From assembly GCA_963803845.1 (NCBI GenBank), contig CAWDNZ010000005.1:2405952-2469951 (forward strand): a DNA stretch of 64,000 bases. The letters are read 5' to 3'. This stretch comes from JABDIY01 sp963803845 (lineage in GTDB: Bacteria; Actinomycetota; Acidimicrobiia; Acidimicrobiales; SZUA-35). This document shows, piece after piece, positions 35,652 to 46,487 of the stretch. Numbering within the stretch: position 1 is the first letter of the stretch; every line of letters starts with the position of its first letter. The notes under the pieces were generated by a model, which did not search any database, had not been told where the DNA came from, and saw only the letters and a list, made by a program, of their open reading frames with translations. The position numbers were made by a program, and so were the translations under genes.

Positions 35652-35852
35652 AGCGACTCACCGGAGACCGAACGAGGCGAACTCGGACGAACTTCAAACG
35701 GCCTCGCCCACGGCGTCGGCAGCCTTGCCGCTGAAGATCCGAAGGAACGCGAACACGCCGTCACCGACCGACTCGCCAACAACACGTGCGAGGAATGGGA
35801 ACGTGAGTACGTCGAGGCCATCGTGGAGGCATTCACTTGGCACGACAAGTGA
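35652..35852 (+). pseudogene. Remnant of a second immunity-like gene
   Basis: Directly after the stop at 35651 the same frame stays open for 66 codons and reads ELGRTSNGLAHGVGSLAAED followed by LANNTCEEWEREYVEAIVEA and FTWHDK. The end resembles the end of the preceding immunity-like protein (LADQNYEPWEQ-VIETIADMI), so this looks like the C-terminal part of a duplicated immunity gene that has lost its start. There is no ribosome site. Confidence 0.45.
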
Positions 35853-36062
35853 CAACCCACCTCATTCCATGCACCGGATCCGGGCCCGCCCGTTTTGGCA
35901 GCTGAAAATCGCGCCAGAGCAATCGCGTAGCGCGAGCTACCCGTTTGGCTTTGCGCGATCCTGGGCTGCCACACAAATCAAGAGCGCTCAAGTCTTTGGT
36001 CTCCGACGGTTGCGGAGCGAGAACCAATTGTGCGCCGTCGCCGTAGGTGGGACGATGAGGCT

Positions 36063-37058
36063 ATGTGGTTTGAAGAGCTGGTCGGGTTCGAAGAGCGTTC
36101 TGGCAAGGAAGTGCGCGAGCATCTCAGCATCGAGGGAGACGTTCTGGTCTCGGCGAAGAACGGCCGCCGGATGCGCTTCGGAACACTCGAGTTGGCATCG
36201 CTGGCCGACCTCCGAGACTGCACCGCGACGCTTGGTTCTGATTCGCCGACACTCACCCTGCGCCAGGTCGTCGGCGAAGCCGGTTCGCTACACGTCGACC
36301 CTGACAATGCTGGCGCTCTGTTCCAGGCCGCATCCCAGTTCAACCTGCTAGAGATGGTCTCCCCGGATGTCACCCCCGAAGCTGGCATCACCGGATACGA
36401 GCACGACCGAACGCAGGGTCCCGCCTGCGCAATTGCCTGTGGTGCCGGCACAATCTGGCGGAACTATTTCGTCGAAGTGAACGGCCAGGTCAGTCAAACC
36501 GCTGACAACCAAATCGACTGTCTCGCCGACCTCGCCATCCACCTCTTCCCCACGTCAGACCCTCCCTGGACCATGACCAACGGCTACGCCATGTTCAACC
36601 AACCTGGCCTCGATCGACTCAACGAACGCCTCGCCGCACTGTCACCGTCCGAGCTCGACGACGCCCGCGGACACCTGCGTATCGGCCTGCATCACAACGT
36701 CGAAGTCACCATCGCCCCAACCGGTCACACCGTGACCCAGGCCTACTGCTCGGCCATCCCAGTTGCTTACAACATGCTCACGCGGACCGATTTGGAGCCG
36801 TTCGCTCGGCTCGTTCTTGAAGCAGCCTATGAGGCCACCCTCCACGCCGCCGCACTCAACGCCGAGGGAACAGAAAACCCCACCGTCTACCTGACCATGC
36901 TCGGCGGCGGTGACTTCGGCAACGACGAAACCTGGATCATCGACGCAATCGAGCGAGCCTGCACCCAACTGGTCAACCTCCCGATCGACGTCGCAATCGT
37001 GAGCTACCGGTCACCCTCCCCCGCCGTGACCGCACTGGTCGATCGCATCCAACGCTAG
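36063..37058 (+). CDS. Conserved hypothetical protein with GGGxFGN motif
   Basis: A 331-residue protein starting MWFEELVGFEERSGKEVREH. It belongs to a conserved but unnamed family that I recognise by ASQFNLLEMVSPDVTPEAGI, QGPACAIACGAGTIWRNYFV, QAYCSAIPVAYNM and TMLGGGDFGNDETWIIDAI. The last motif and the AIACGAGTI turn hint at a nucleotide- or ADP-ribose-binding fold, but no reaction is established. I chose ATG 36063 because GAGG lies just upstream; a GTG eleven codons earlier would add an Arg-rich stretch. Stand-alone gene. Confidence 0.75.
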   Translation: MWFEELVGFEERSGKEVREHLSIEGDVLVSAKNGRRMRFGTLELASLADLRDCTATLGSDSPTLTLRQVVGEAGSLHVDPDNAGALFQAASQFNLLEMVSPDVTPEAGITGYEHDRTQGPACAIACGAGTIWRNYFVEVNGQVSQTADNQIDCLADLAIHLFPTSDPPWTMTNGYAMFNQPGLDRLNERLAALSPSELDDARGHLRIGLHHNVEVTIAPTGHTVTQAYCSAIPVAYNMLTRTDLEPFARLVLEAAYEATLHAAALNAEGTENPTVYLTMLGGGDFGNDETWIIDAIERACTQLVNLPIDVAIVSYRSPSPAVTALVDRIQR

Positions 37059-37114
37059 GAAGAGCCGTGCTGGCTGGTGCCGGCGGCTCCGACAACCGGG
37101 GCTCTCGGACAGGG

Positions 37115-37504
37115 TTAGCGATCGGGGCGAGTTCGCGGCAACAGCGACGTGAACGCATCGAAGGTCTTCTGGAGATCGGCGACGGCCTTTCCCATCGTGT
37201 GACCGCCGGGCACCTGCTCGTTGATCGCTCGTAACTGAGCCTCCATCTCGTTTGCAGCCGCATCGAACTGGCGAGCCATCGGGGCGATTCCACTGGTTTC
37301 AGCCAGCTTCAACGCTGTCTCGATCCCCTTCGTCGCTTGCTCTAACCGGGCGCTGACCTTGCGCAGGTCCTGGATGGTGGTACGCAGGTCGGCGAGCGTC
37401 TGGGGCAACATCGCCGCTTCGGCACTCACCTCAGTTCGCCAGGTCGAGAACCGGTCAACCTTGTTCCGCCAGCCCACCGTCTCATCATCACCTTTGCCTG
37501 CCAT
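37115..37504 (-). CDS. Coiled-coil hypothetical protein
   Basis: A 129-residue, almost entirely helical protein starting MAGKGDDETVGWRNKVDRFS. Heptad-like spacing runs through TLADLRTTIQDLRKVSARLE and AKGIETAL-like helices to AVADLQKTFDAFTSLL. ATG 37504 is preferred over upstream starts, which give a Cys/Trp-rich non-conserved extension. It resembles small actinobacterial proteins of unknown role. Convergent with the preceding gene. Confidence 0.65.
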   Translation of the reverse strand: MAGKGDDETVGWRNKVDRFSTWRTEVSAEAAMLPQTLADLRTTIQDLRKVSARLEQATKGIETALKLAETSGIAPMARQFDAAANEMEAQLRAINEQVPGGHTMGKAVADLQKTFDAFTSLLPRTRPDR

Positions 37505-37658
37505 GTCCCAAGTGTCGCACAGGGGCGCAGTACTCGACCAAGTATTCAAAGACCAAGACGTGAAAGCCTTGAGCCGGCATCCCAACTCAGCTGCGATGAG
37601 CGATGAACGCAAAGGGGCCGGGCGAACGTCGCCCGGCCCGTTACACGTTGATGTTCAG

Positions 37659-40600
37659 CTACAGCGCCTTCACCGCGTTCTGCCAGGCCTTCTTATAGTC
37701 CTGAACGGCCTTGGCGAAGTTGCCGCTGGCGGCATTGGCCACTGCGTCGGCCATGTTGCCCTGCGCCTTGGCAATGTCGGCGGCGTCACCGCCGCCGGAA
37801 ATCGCGGCGTCCAGCTGCCTCTGTGCGAGCAACCGGTCGGCCTCGACAATCTGGTCGATCGCCGACTGCACTTGGACCGTGCTCATCTTCTGCAGCTCTT
37901 GCACAGCTTGACGTTCACGATCGAAGACATGCTTGCCGTTCTTCGAGTCAAGCGTCGCTGAATCGATCCACCAGGCTGGATTGAGACTCTGCTCTATTCG
38001 ATCGATCGCCTTCTGGACGGACTTATCGTCCTTCTTATCACCGGTCGGCAGCAGCGCCGACAGATCGTCAATCGTCTCCAACTTCAGCGACCTCGGCGTG
38101 TCAAGTTCGAGGCCGATCAGAACCGGGTCGTGGTCCGACGACCGAAGCGGATCCGGCGCATAGATGGCTAGCACACCGGACTCACGTTCGAAAAAGGCTT
38201 CTCCGGGAGAATCTTCGATGTTATCGTTGTAGTCGAAGACGTTGACCTCGTCGGCGTTGATGTGCCAAGCGGTCACGCCGCTTATCTGGCCGAGCAACGA
38301 GTCGTTCGCCAGCGCATGATCCAGGTAGCCCAGTTGGCCGTCGAACACGTAGCTGTAGGCCTCGGGCCCACCGAACTGGGCTACGAGATCGGTGTAGCCG
38401 GCGTCGGTGAGGGCGGTGATCGGATCTTCCTTCGCATACGAGTTGAGGTCACCGATGATCAGGACGTCGGCGTCATCGCTCCCAGTCGGGTCTGTGGCCA
38501 GATAGTTGGCGAGTGCCGTCGCTGCCGTCGTCCTCGTGAGGTTGCAGTTGGCCTGGCCATCGTTCAAGTCCGGGTCGGGGATCGGGTCGCTGGCGCACGA
38601 CGATCCCTTCGACTTCAGATGATTGACGGCAACCGTGAATTTTGCGCCGGTAGCGGTCTCGACGAACGTCTGAACCAGAACCGGTCGGTTCTTGCCGTCG
38701 AGGAACGTTGGGTCGATCGAGCTGTCGAGCACCGCAAAGTCGCCGAATGGACTAACCGACCCTGGCTTGTAGACGAGTGCCAGCTTAATGGCGTCCGTCC
38801 CGATGAAGCCGGTGGGGATGTAGTCGTAGGTGTCGGGTGCCGTTGCGCCATTCAGCCCTGCAACCAGATCGGCGACCGACGCGTCGTCGTCGTTCTCAAT
38901 CTCGATCAGACCCAAGACCTCAGCATCGAGCTCGAGCATGGCGGCAACGATCTTCGCCCGCTGGCGAGCCAGCTCAGCGGCACTATCGGCCCCACGGCAG
39001 TCGAACGTGCCGCTGGGGCCGCACGGTCCAGAGTTACCCGACGTCGTGTCGATGGTGGTGAAATAGTTGAGCACATTGAAGCTTGCGACCTGGATCCGAC
39101 CGCCGACATCGTCGGGCGATACAGGTTCCGGGTTCACCGACGTGAAGGTGTAGTCGTAGACCTCAGGAATCGGCCGGATCCGCCAAGCATCGGTTCCCCC
39201 TGATCCGGCGAAGCTCCAGTGCATCACGCCGGTGAGGTTGTCGATCGTGTCACCGCCACGGAACTTGTTGCCGAGCGACAGGCCGCCCTCGGGGTAGTAG
39301 TAGGCCTCGTCGGGCCCGTCGGAGATGGCGTCGTTGTTGTCGTTGTTGTCGTCGTCGAGGATGATCCGGCGCTTCGCCAGTTCGTCGAGGAACGCGGTGT
39401 AGCCGGCACGCGTCGGTGCGTTCTCGTGGGTGAACTGGAACGGACGTGACGACTCGGTAAGCACGATCTGGCCGAACCGAGCGAGCTGAAAGTACTCGCT
39501 CACTACCAGCGTGTCGGTGAACGAGACCAGCATGCCCTCGACGTTCTCGAAGGTCCCCTCTGCCAGCGTGCTGGCCGCTGCAGGGAGGTCGACCGCCGCC
39601 GGCAGTCGGAAGCGGGTTCCCGGAGCTCTCGATGGACCGCCGTACCGGAGCCGAATGCTATGTCGATCTGGCTCATGCCGAAGAACTCCTCGGCGTCACC
39701 GGTGACGGTGACGAGGTCGCCGGTGGCGACGACGTCGGGCAGTTGCTCGGCAGAACACGAAGATGCCCTCCGAGGTTGCCGGATCGGCATCGGCGTCGGC
39801 GTCCTCTTCCTGGACGAAGAACGCGTCGAGCGCGTCGTCGCGCTCGAACAGGCTGGTGACGATGCCCTGCACGTGACCGGGCCGGTGATCGCGACCGCGG
39901 GCCCGCTGCCCTGGACGTCGTGGATGAACACGATCGTCGGGCTGGCGGTGATCCTCGCAGTCGTGTTGGCGGCACCCGGGGTGCCGAGGTCGCCGACGCC
40001 GAAGGTCGCAGGTCGCGTCGCACCAGTTGGCGCCGTCGTCGTTGAGCGACTGTGTCGGTCGAGGCGGGGTCGAGGTTCATCGACGCGCCGGTGGGATCGG
40101 GCCAGACTGGCCCACCGTCCCACTCGACGCGATCCCATTCGACGCTCGACGGGTCGGTCAGCACGATCTCGTCGCCGCTGTTGCCCAGGAAGAAGTTCGC
40201 GTACTGGTAGTCGACGGTGACGCCGCCGTTGGTGCCGAGGTCGGCATTCCGTCCGAGAACGACGTAGTCGCCGGCCGGGACGTTGAGCGGGCCGCCGTTG
40301 ATGATCAGTGTGAGTCGGCGCCGCCATCGCTGATCGTCCAGCCGTCGATGTCGATGTCGGTGGCGGACACGTTCTGGATCTCGAACCATTCCCGTCGCTG
40401 TCGGCGACCGCGGCCGGGTTCTTGATCGACCTCGGTGATCACGAGATCGCCGGCAAATGGTCCGGTGCGCCGGTGAAGGTCTGACCGGCGTTGACGTCGC
40501 CGAAGGTGATCAGTCTGTGGGGGAGCCCACGTGAAGTCGCCACCCATCGTGCCGCTCCGGTGAGCTGCAGCGAGTCGCCGACCGGGGTCGAACTCGGCTC

Positions 40601-41068
40601 CGACACGCCGATGTCAGTGCTGGTCATCCCGTTGGCCGGCCCACCGACCGCGGTGAAGGTGCCCTCGTAGCTGAGGAACTCGACGACGTTGCTGCCGGCG
40701 TCGACGAGCGCCATGCCGTCGGGCGCGCCGTTCTGGATTCCGTTCTCCGCAGGAAGCAGAGCGTGCCGAAGCCGGCCTGCTGGTTCGGGATCGTCCCGGA
40801 GAGCGCAATCGTGTTGTAGCACGGCTCCGTTCGAGCCGTTGTAGAGCACGACGGACCAGCCGGCCAGGTCGGTGCCGGCCGGGCCAGCGATCTCGAACGC
40901 CTCGCCGGCGTCGGTGCCTGCGTTGTCGTAGTGGATCTCGTTGATGAAGACCGACGGCCCGTCAGCGCCGGCGACGCTGGGCATCACCACCATCGTTGCC
41001 GCGAGCAGCGCCGCTACTAGCGCCGCTCTGAATCCGCCTGTCGAGTTTCTACGTTGCGTTTGCATCAT
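37659..41068 (-). pseudogene. Secreted LTD-EEP nuclease (ExeM/NucH-like), 5' half frameshifted
   Basis: Start ATG 41068 gives a signal peptide (AALVAALLAATMVVMPSVAG) and a lamin-tail domain (FINEIHYDNAGTDAGEAFEI). A second lamin-tail domain (WFEIQNVSATDIDIDGWTIS) and an OB-fold region follow, in at least six one-base-shifted pieces between 40850 and 39530. From 39533 to the stop the frame is intact: an endonuclease/exonuclease/phosphatase domain with RIQVASFNVLNYF, GLIEIENDD (catalytic Glu), NHLKSKGSS, IIGDLNSYAKEDPI and SSDHDPVLI, then a helical C-terminal domain of about 140 residues. The family degrades extracellular DNA. The repaired protein would be about 1130 residues. Confidence 0.8.
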
Positions 41069-41108
41069 GTCTTTGATCCTGTTCCAGCTTGGGTGTATTC
41101 AGATGTCT

Positions 41109-42982
41109 TCAGTTGTGTTGCAAACGGCCGACGCCGTTTTTCGATTCGAGTGGTTGTGAAACTTCGGGGGCGCCGAACCCGCTCGCTCCGGCACCCCCAT
41201 AAATTGTTCTGCTACGGCGACTCGTTGACCCGATCGGTGGGCGGCGGAGCGACCGGGCTGAACGTGCCGCAGGTAGTTCGACCAAGCCGAAGGTCGTTGC
41301 CACCATCGAGCCGCGGGCCGTGATCGTGGCGAACGTGCCGAAGTTGTCCCCACCGTCGGCGAGGAAGTTGTTGACCGTGACGTTGTAGGTCGCCGCCGGG
41401 TCGAGCGGGACCCCGTTCAGCTTCACGTTGCTGACCGTGACCGACGTGCAGTCGCCGGCCGTGATCGTCGTGCGAGGTCGTAGGTGAAGCCGTCCGACAC
41501 ACCGAGGTGCAGGAACGGCCGGCTCGAGCCGGCAGGCTGGCACTGCTCCTCGAGCACCGAGACGATCTGCGCCCCGGTCATCGGGAACGTCAGCAGGGTG
41601 TTGCCGAATGGCTGGAACGTGAACGCCTCGCCGAACGTGACGACGCCGTCGCCCTCCGCGCCGCTGGCGCCAGGTACGTCAGGTCGGAACGCACGCCACC
41701 AGGGTTCATGAACGCGACGTCGGCACCGTTGGCCGACGTCGACCACAGCTGGGCGTCGGCGACCAGGTTTCCGGCTGGCGACTCGACCCCGATTCGATCC
41801 GCCGGTCGGAATGCCGCCACGATTGATGTCGGCGGTGATCGTACCGACCGGCGTGTCGCCTGCTGCATCGGACAACGGCTGCCACTTCTCGATGATCGCG
41901 GTCTGCGCCGGATCGGGGGTCAATGTGGCCTGGTCGACGACGTGGTTCGTCGCGTGCTGAGGTCACGGCGAACATCCTTGGTGCGCTTGTCGAGGACGAG
42001 GTTCACCTCGGTGACGACCCGACCGAACGAGTAGGCGCTCGTGACGATTCGCGGGTTCCCAGCGGCGTCGGCGAGCACACAGTTGTAGGGCAGGTGGGTG
42101 TGGCCAGTGATCATCACGTCGATCGCAGGGTCGAGAGCGTCGTTGATCGCGACGATCGGCCCGGAGATGCCGACGCATGCGTCGACGTCACCCGGAGGCG
42201 GCGTCTGTGATCCACCCTCGTGCAACAGCACGACAATCGCTTCGACACCTTGCGCTTGGAGCTCGGGGACGAGTGCGTTGGCGGTTTCGGCCTCGTCGAG
42301 GAAGTCATATCCCTGGATGCCGGCGGCGGCGACAAGCGTGTCGGTGGCCTCGAGCGTCATGCCGATGAAGCCGACCTTGACGTTCTTGACCCGTTCGATC
42401 CAGTAGGGCGGCAGTGGCGTGTCGCCGGTCCTCGTCGACGACGTTCGCCGCGAGCCACTGGAAGTCCGCTCCGGAGAATGGATCATTGGGGAAGTAGCAG
42501 CCGTCGACGGGGTGACATCCGCCGTTCTGCATACGGAGCAGTTCGGTGACGCCTTCGTCGAATTCGTGGTTGCCCACGCCGGACACGTCGAGCTCCATGG
42601 CGTTCAGCGACTCAACCGATGGCTCGTCGTGGAACAGGCCGGAGAATGCCGGTGAACCACCGATGAGGTCACCGGCGGCGACGGTGAGGCTGTACTTGTT
42701 GCCCTGACGCAGTTCGTTGAGCTTCGCGGAGAGGTACTCGGCGCCACCGGCGGGGACACTGGCGACTGTGCCAGGTGTGCTTGCCTCAAGGTGGCCGTGG
42801 TAGTCGTTGAATCCCAGCAGCTGGAGATCGATGAGCTGGCCGGGCGGATCAGGCTGTCCGGGCGGGTTTGGCCGGTTGGGCTTCGCTGCGGCGGGGCTGA
42901 CCAGCGCCGTCGTCATCATCGCAAGTGTTGCGAGCACCGCCAACCAGACGCGCGTCGAACGTGAACTAAATCGGTTCTTCAT
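41109..42982 (-). pseudogene. Secreted 5'-nucleotidase (UshA-type), multiply frameshifted
   Basis: ATG 42982 (site AAGGGAAG) gives a signal peptide (VWLAVLATLAMMTTALVSPA), then the metallophosphoesterase motifs LLGFNDYHGHLE, VAAGDLIGGSPAFSG, VSGVGNHEFDEG and, after a shift near 42435, VVLLHEGGSQ and VMITGHTHLPYN. After further shifts near 41955, 41800, 41670 and 41475 the C-terminal 5'-nucleotidase domain appears in pieces (VAFMNPGGVRSDL, FGNTLLTFPMTGAQIVSVLE). It would release nucleosides from nucleotides outside the cell. It lies just upstream of, and parallel to, the nuclease gene, a natural pairing for DNA use. Confidence 0.8.
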
Positions 42983-43002
42983 TTGCACTTCCCTTGTGTG
43001 AT

Positions 43003-43021
43003 CTTGTTCCCGTCGAACAAG
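43003..43021. promoter_or_regulatory. Palindrome upstream of the nucleotidase/nuclease genes
   Basis: CTTGTTC-CCGTC-GAACAAG, perfect 7-bp arms, 21 bp before the nucleotidase ATG. Position suggests an operator or a leader hairpin controlling the 5'-nucleotidase and possibly the nuclease downstream. The rest of the 42983-43312 gap shows nothing else I can support. Confidence 0.4.
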
Positions 43022-43312
43022 AAGTTTGTTGCATTTCCAGCCGTATCCGCCTCGACCCCAAGGGGCCGATGCATGATTTGCGTCACCCTAGTTCCGTCCA
43101 CATCCTCTGTCGAATGCCGTCGCACGAAAATCTATTGAGGGACGCGGAATCACTACTTTCTTGCGATCGGAACTGTCGAAACGGAGAGGGACTCATGATC
43201 TGGACATTCGACCTTCCGGTCGAAGCGACGCGGCCGTGGGCGAACTCCCGCCGCGACTACGGTCGTCGCATGTATCGCCATCTGGCATATCCGCAGCTCA
43301 GCTGGTCGCTGT

Positions 43313-44007
43313 GATGTTGTTCGGGCTCGGCCTGGCAGCCTGCGGAGACGATGGCGACGATGCCTCGTCAACTACCTCGACAGTGTCTGAGGGCGCCGAC
43401 GACACAACGACGACCGAGGGCGCCGACGACATAACATCGACCGTGTCGGAGGTGGCCGTTGAGACAACAACCACAACGGTCCCAGAAACCTCCCCCACGA
43501 CTACTGAGCAGGAAGTAGAGGCGTTCCTCGTTGTGTCGGGTACTGGACTCAGCGTGCTCGAAACCGACGGCGCCGATTCACTCACGCTCGACTTCGGTGC
43601 CGATCGCTGGAAGTAATCGAGACGGTCAGATCTGTGTTGGTGCTGCCCCGGTCGAGAGTGACGGGAGCGCCGAGTGCCCAAACGCTCAAGCGAGCGTGGC
43701 AACGTGGCCCGATCTCATCCTCGACTTCGACGCGAACGACCGATTCCTGTCGTGGCGACTTCCCGTCGGCTCACAACTGACCGACGCCGATGGCCTCGGG
43801 CTGGGTAGTGAACGGTCCGATCTCAGCGAGACGCTGCTCGCCTCGATCGAGGAATCATCCCTCGGCACCGAGTTCGGGATGAGCGGTTCGGTGTCCGGAC
43901 TGTTGAGCGGTCCGGAAGATGGCGCCATCGTGGATGTGCTCTGGCCGGCGACATCTGCGCCTTCCGCTGAACTCACGTTCTGGCCGACCCACTCATCGTC
44001 GCATTGA
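43313..44007 (+). pseudogene. Lipoprotein with Thr/Asp-rich linker, frameshifted
   Basis: The region reads MLFGLGLAACGDDGDDASST, a lipobox (LAAC) with a long Thr/Glu/Val-rich linker of about 60 residues (TTTEGADDITSTVSE), then FLVVSGTGLSVLETDGADSL. Near 43605 the frame shifts by one base and continues SNRDGQICVGAAPVESDGSA to a stop at 44007 with a soluble beta-rich part. The true start may lie upstream of 43313 (a short MYRHLA run is one base out of frame near 43280). No family is recognised. It probably is a surface lipoprotein. Confidence 0.5.
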
Positions 44008-44186
44008 CTTTGAGAGCCGTTCGCTCAACCATGAGGTATGGGATACCCGGCAATCGAGGCGTCGAGGCTCGGGCTTTTTGTTCCTCCCGTGGTCGCCGAG
44101 TCGACTCTCGAGCTTCGCAGCCGGTGTCCCGTCGCGTCACAGCAACGCGGCTTTCACAACCACAGCGAAGATGTGGCGGTGTTGAT

Positions 44187-44497
44187 ATGAAGTCCGTTGG
44201 CGCTGGCATCCTCGTCGTGGTGATCCTGGTAGCAGGCGGCTGCACCACCGTGGAACGGAATCCGGACGACTTTCCGCAAACCAACACCGACCTAACACCG
44301 AGCTCGTTGGTGTCGGCCGTCGATGTTGCGGCTCCGACCATCTACTGGCAGGCCCGCACATAACTCGCAACGACCTGTTTGGGATCACCTTCTCCAACCT
44401 CAAGGTCTCGCTACATGGCGACCAGATTGCCGCACTGCTCGCCGGTCAAGGCATCGTCAACGAACTCAGCGACGGTACGGCCAACGAGCAGCTGTAG
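44187..44497 (+). pseudogene. Degraded paralogue of the lipoprotein at 32034
   Basis: ATG 44187 encodes MKSVGAGILVVVILVAGGCT, nearly the same lipobox start and TTVERNP continuation as the gene at 32034. A large internal deletion follows; the frame ends at 44363, but after a shift the C-terminal block reappears (LFGITFSNLKVSLHGDQIAA, QGIVNELSDGTANE) and ends in an extra TAG, where the intact paralogue continues to ARAALSKSGHC. Upstream DNA (CAACCATGAGGTATG) is also shared. It is a non-functional duplicate. Confidence 0.7.
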
Positions 44498-44668
44498 GCA
44501 CGGGTGGCGCTATCGAAGACTGGCCACTGCCGACTGGACTCACGGTCCCTCCCTCGGAGCAGGCATCTCATGGTTCACCGTCACCGAGATCATGCTCGCA
44601 TCTTCGATTCTTACCAGTGGCGGAGGTCGTCAGATCGGTCAGCGAAACCGACGCCGTTCGACCGCGGC

Positions 44669-45475
44669 TCAGATCTCTTTGATGAGGTCTTCCTCCGACA
44701 GCCGAAGTCGGGGGCCGTAGAGACCCTCTGGTTTGCCGCGACCGGCGCCGATGACCATGGTGATCTCTGCCGTCGACGGCAGATCGAGCAGCTGTCGGAT
44801 GCGGAGGGCGTCGATTCCCCCCATCGGGCACGACTCATATCCATGGGCGGCCAGCGACAGCAGCAGGGTCTCGGCCGCGAGCGCAGCCTGAATGTTCGCA
44901 TAGACCCGATGATCGCCCCGGTTCACCGGCGTTCTCAACGACGGCTGGTTGCGTCCGCTGAACCAGTAGTAAACCCGCCGCACCAGGTTGTAGATGCCGA
45001 AGGGGTCGGTCTGGAGAATACGGGGAGTGATGATGTTGTAGTACTCGTCCAATGCTGCAGGCAGCGGCCCCGCACCAGCGGTAGTCATTTTGGCGACCAG
45101 CTTGTCGAGGTTCACCTTCCACAGGTCGCCGCGAGCGACCACCACCACAAGATCACCAGCCGTCGTGGCCGCAGGCTGACCCAAACACGCCTCGGCCAAC
45201 CGTTCTTTCTTGGCGGCGTTGCGCACCCAATACAGCTCGTAGGGCTGCAGATTCGACGAACTCGGTGCCAAAACGGCGTCCCGCAGGCAGTCCCTCATGA
45301 CGGCTTCTGGAATCGATACGCCGTCAAAAACCCGGATGGATCGACGAGCGATCAACGTCTGCTTGAAACCGGGGAGAGCAGACTGAGTGAACTCCTCTGT
45401 TGGCCGTGGTTCGTCGCGGAGATCCACCGTCAGGGCATCAGCCATCTCCCGCAGAATGCTTGGCGTCCTGGGCAT
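44669..45475 (-). CDS. Nitroreductase-family protein
   Basis: A 268-residue FMN-dependent oxidoreductase. The N-terminal FMN phosphate site appears as RRSIRVFDG, then LAPSSSNLQPYELYWVRNAA, and the C-terminal ALAAETLLLSLAAHGYESCP and ITMVIGAGRGKPEGLYGPR complete the family pattern. ATG 45475 is chosen because GGAG lies about 10 bp upstream; in-frame sequence further upstream is not family-like. Members reduce nitro-aromatics or quinones with NAD(P)H; this subgroup has an insertion (EYYNIITPRILQTDPFGIYN) and its substrate is unknown. Confidence 0.88.
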   Translation of the reverse strand: MPRTPSILREMADALTVDLRDEPRPTEEFTQSALPGFKQTLIARRSIRVFDGVSIPEAVMRDCLRDAVLAPSSSNLQPYELYWVRNAAKKERLAEACLGQPAATTAGDLVVVVARGDLWKVNLDKLVAKMTTAGAGPLPAALDEYYNIITPRILQTDPFGIYNLVRRVYYWFSGRNQPSLRTPVNRGDHRVYANIQAALAAETLLLSLAAHGYESCPMGGIDALRIRQLLDLPSTAEITMVIGAGRGKPEGLYGPRLRLSEEDLIKEI

Positions 45476-45738
45476 GACCAAACTCCAATCGGGCTGGATG
45501 ACCGACTGGCACAGCCAGAGCCACTCGCACCCCTGGGGAACATCTCCATTGTCCAAACAAGCGTGGTTGTCCGGAAGAGGCGAAGGACCCTCACTACACC
45601 TCCTGTCGTGGGGCCCAAGCCTGCTCGGCCGCACCCTGGAAAGGTGGTGGCGACATGTTGAACCAGTCCAAAGTCACCGGCGACCGGCGGGTACACCTCG
45701 TGTATTCGTTTTGAGAACAAACCGTAGAGGAGGCAACC

Positions 45739-46456
45739 ATGCCAGCCACGCAGAAACCGACGCTGGTCGTCGGCGAACCCCGTTCGATCCGCCCGAGGCG
45801 CCGATTGACTCTGGCAGGAGCATTGGCGATCGTTGTGCTATCCGCCAGTGCCTGCGGAGGCTCCGACTCGGCGGCGGCCGCCGAGGGCAGCCCGCTCGAC
45901 TTGACCGAGCGCTTCACGGAACAGCTCGTGGCCGGAGACTGGGGTGGGGCCGGTGACCTCTACACCGAAGATGCAACGTGGCAGTTCCAAACCCTGACGG
46001 AGAAGAGCCCGGCCATTCGCTTCGCCGATGAACTGCCGCCCGACGCCGAGGTTGCAGATTGGAACGGCGACGGAGTGACGACCGAGCTCGACTTCTTCTC
46101 CTCGCTCGGGGCCGAGGTCTATGGCGGGGGGCTCACAGCTCTTTTCTCGTGCGAGCAGCCCGATGCCGGGACGGCCATGTGTGAAGAGGCCCGGGAGGGT
46201 TATGCCTTCCAGAGTGCCGATCATTCGGCGAAGTGGACGATTACCGTCACCGACGGTCTCATCAGCAACATCTTCATCGACGTCAGGGGGGATGGTGAGA
46301 GTCGGGTCAAGGTGATCGACGTTCCAGGACTGGGTCAAGGACACTCGGCCCGAGCTGGACTCCGACCTCTTCAGCAACCGCGGTGAGCGGAACATCACAC
46401 CCGACAACGTCGAGACCCACCGCGAGTTGGCAACCGAGTGGCTGACGACGCAGTAG
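45739..46456 (+). pseudogene. Lipoprotein with SnoaL-like domain, 3' frameshift
   Basis: ATG 45739 follows GAGGAGG. The signal LTLAGALAIVVLSASACGG has a lipobox Cys. The mature part begins LDLTERFTEQLVAGDWGGAG, a SnoaL/NTF2-like opening, and reads well to about residue 195. Near 46310 a one-base shift moves coding to another frame: DWVKDTRPELDSDLFSNRGE through ATEWLTTQ with stop at 46456. Repaired length about 238 residues. NTF2-like lipoproteins bind small ligands or act in envelope processes; no catalytic residue is assigned. Confidence 0.6.
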
Positions 46457-46487
46457 CGCCTAGCCCCACCGCTCGCCTTTGGGCGAG

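Noticed and set aside
36001..36062. Upstream GTG start for the conserved hypothetical at 36063
   Set aside because: It would add an Arg-rich stretch without conservation; ATG 36063 has a GAGG site.
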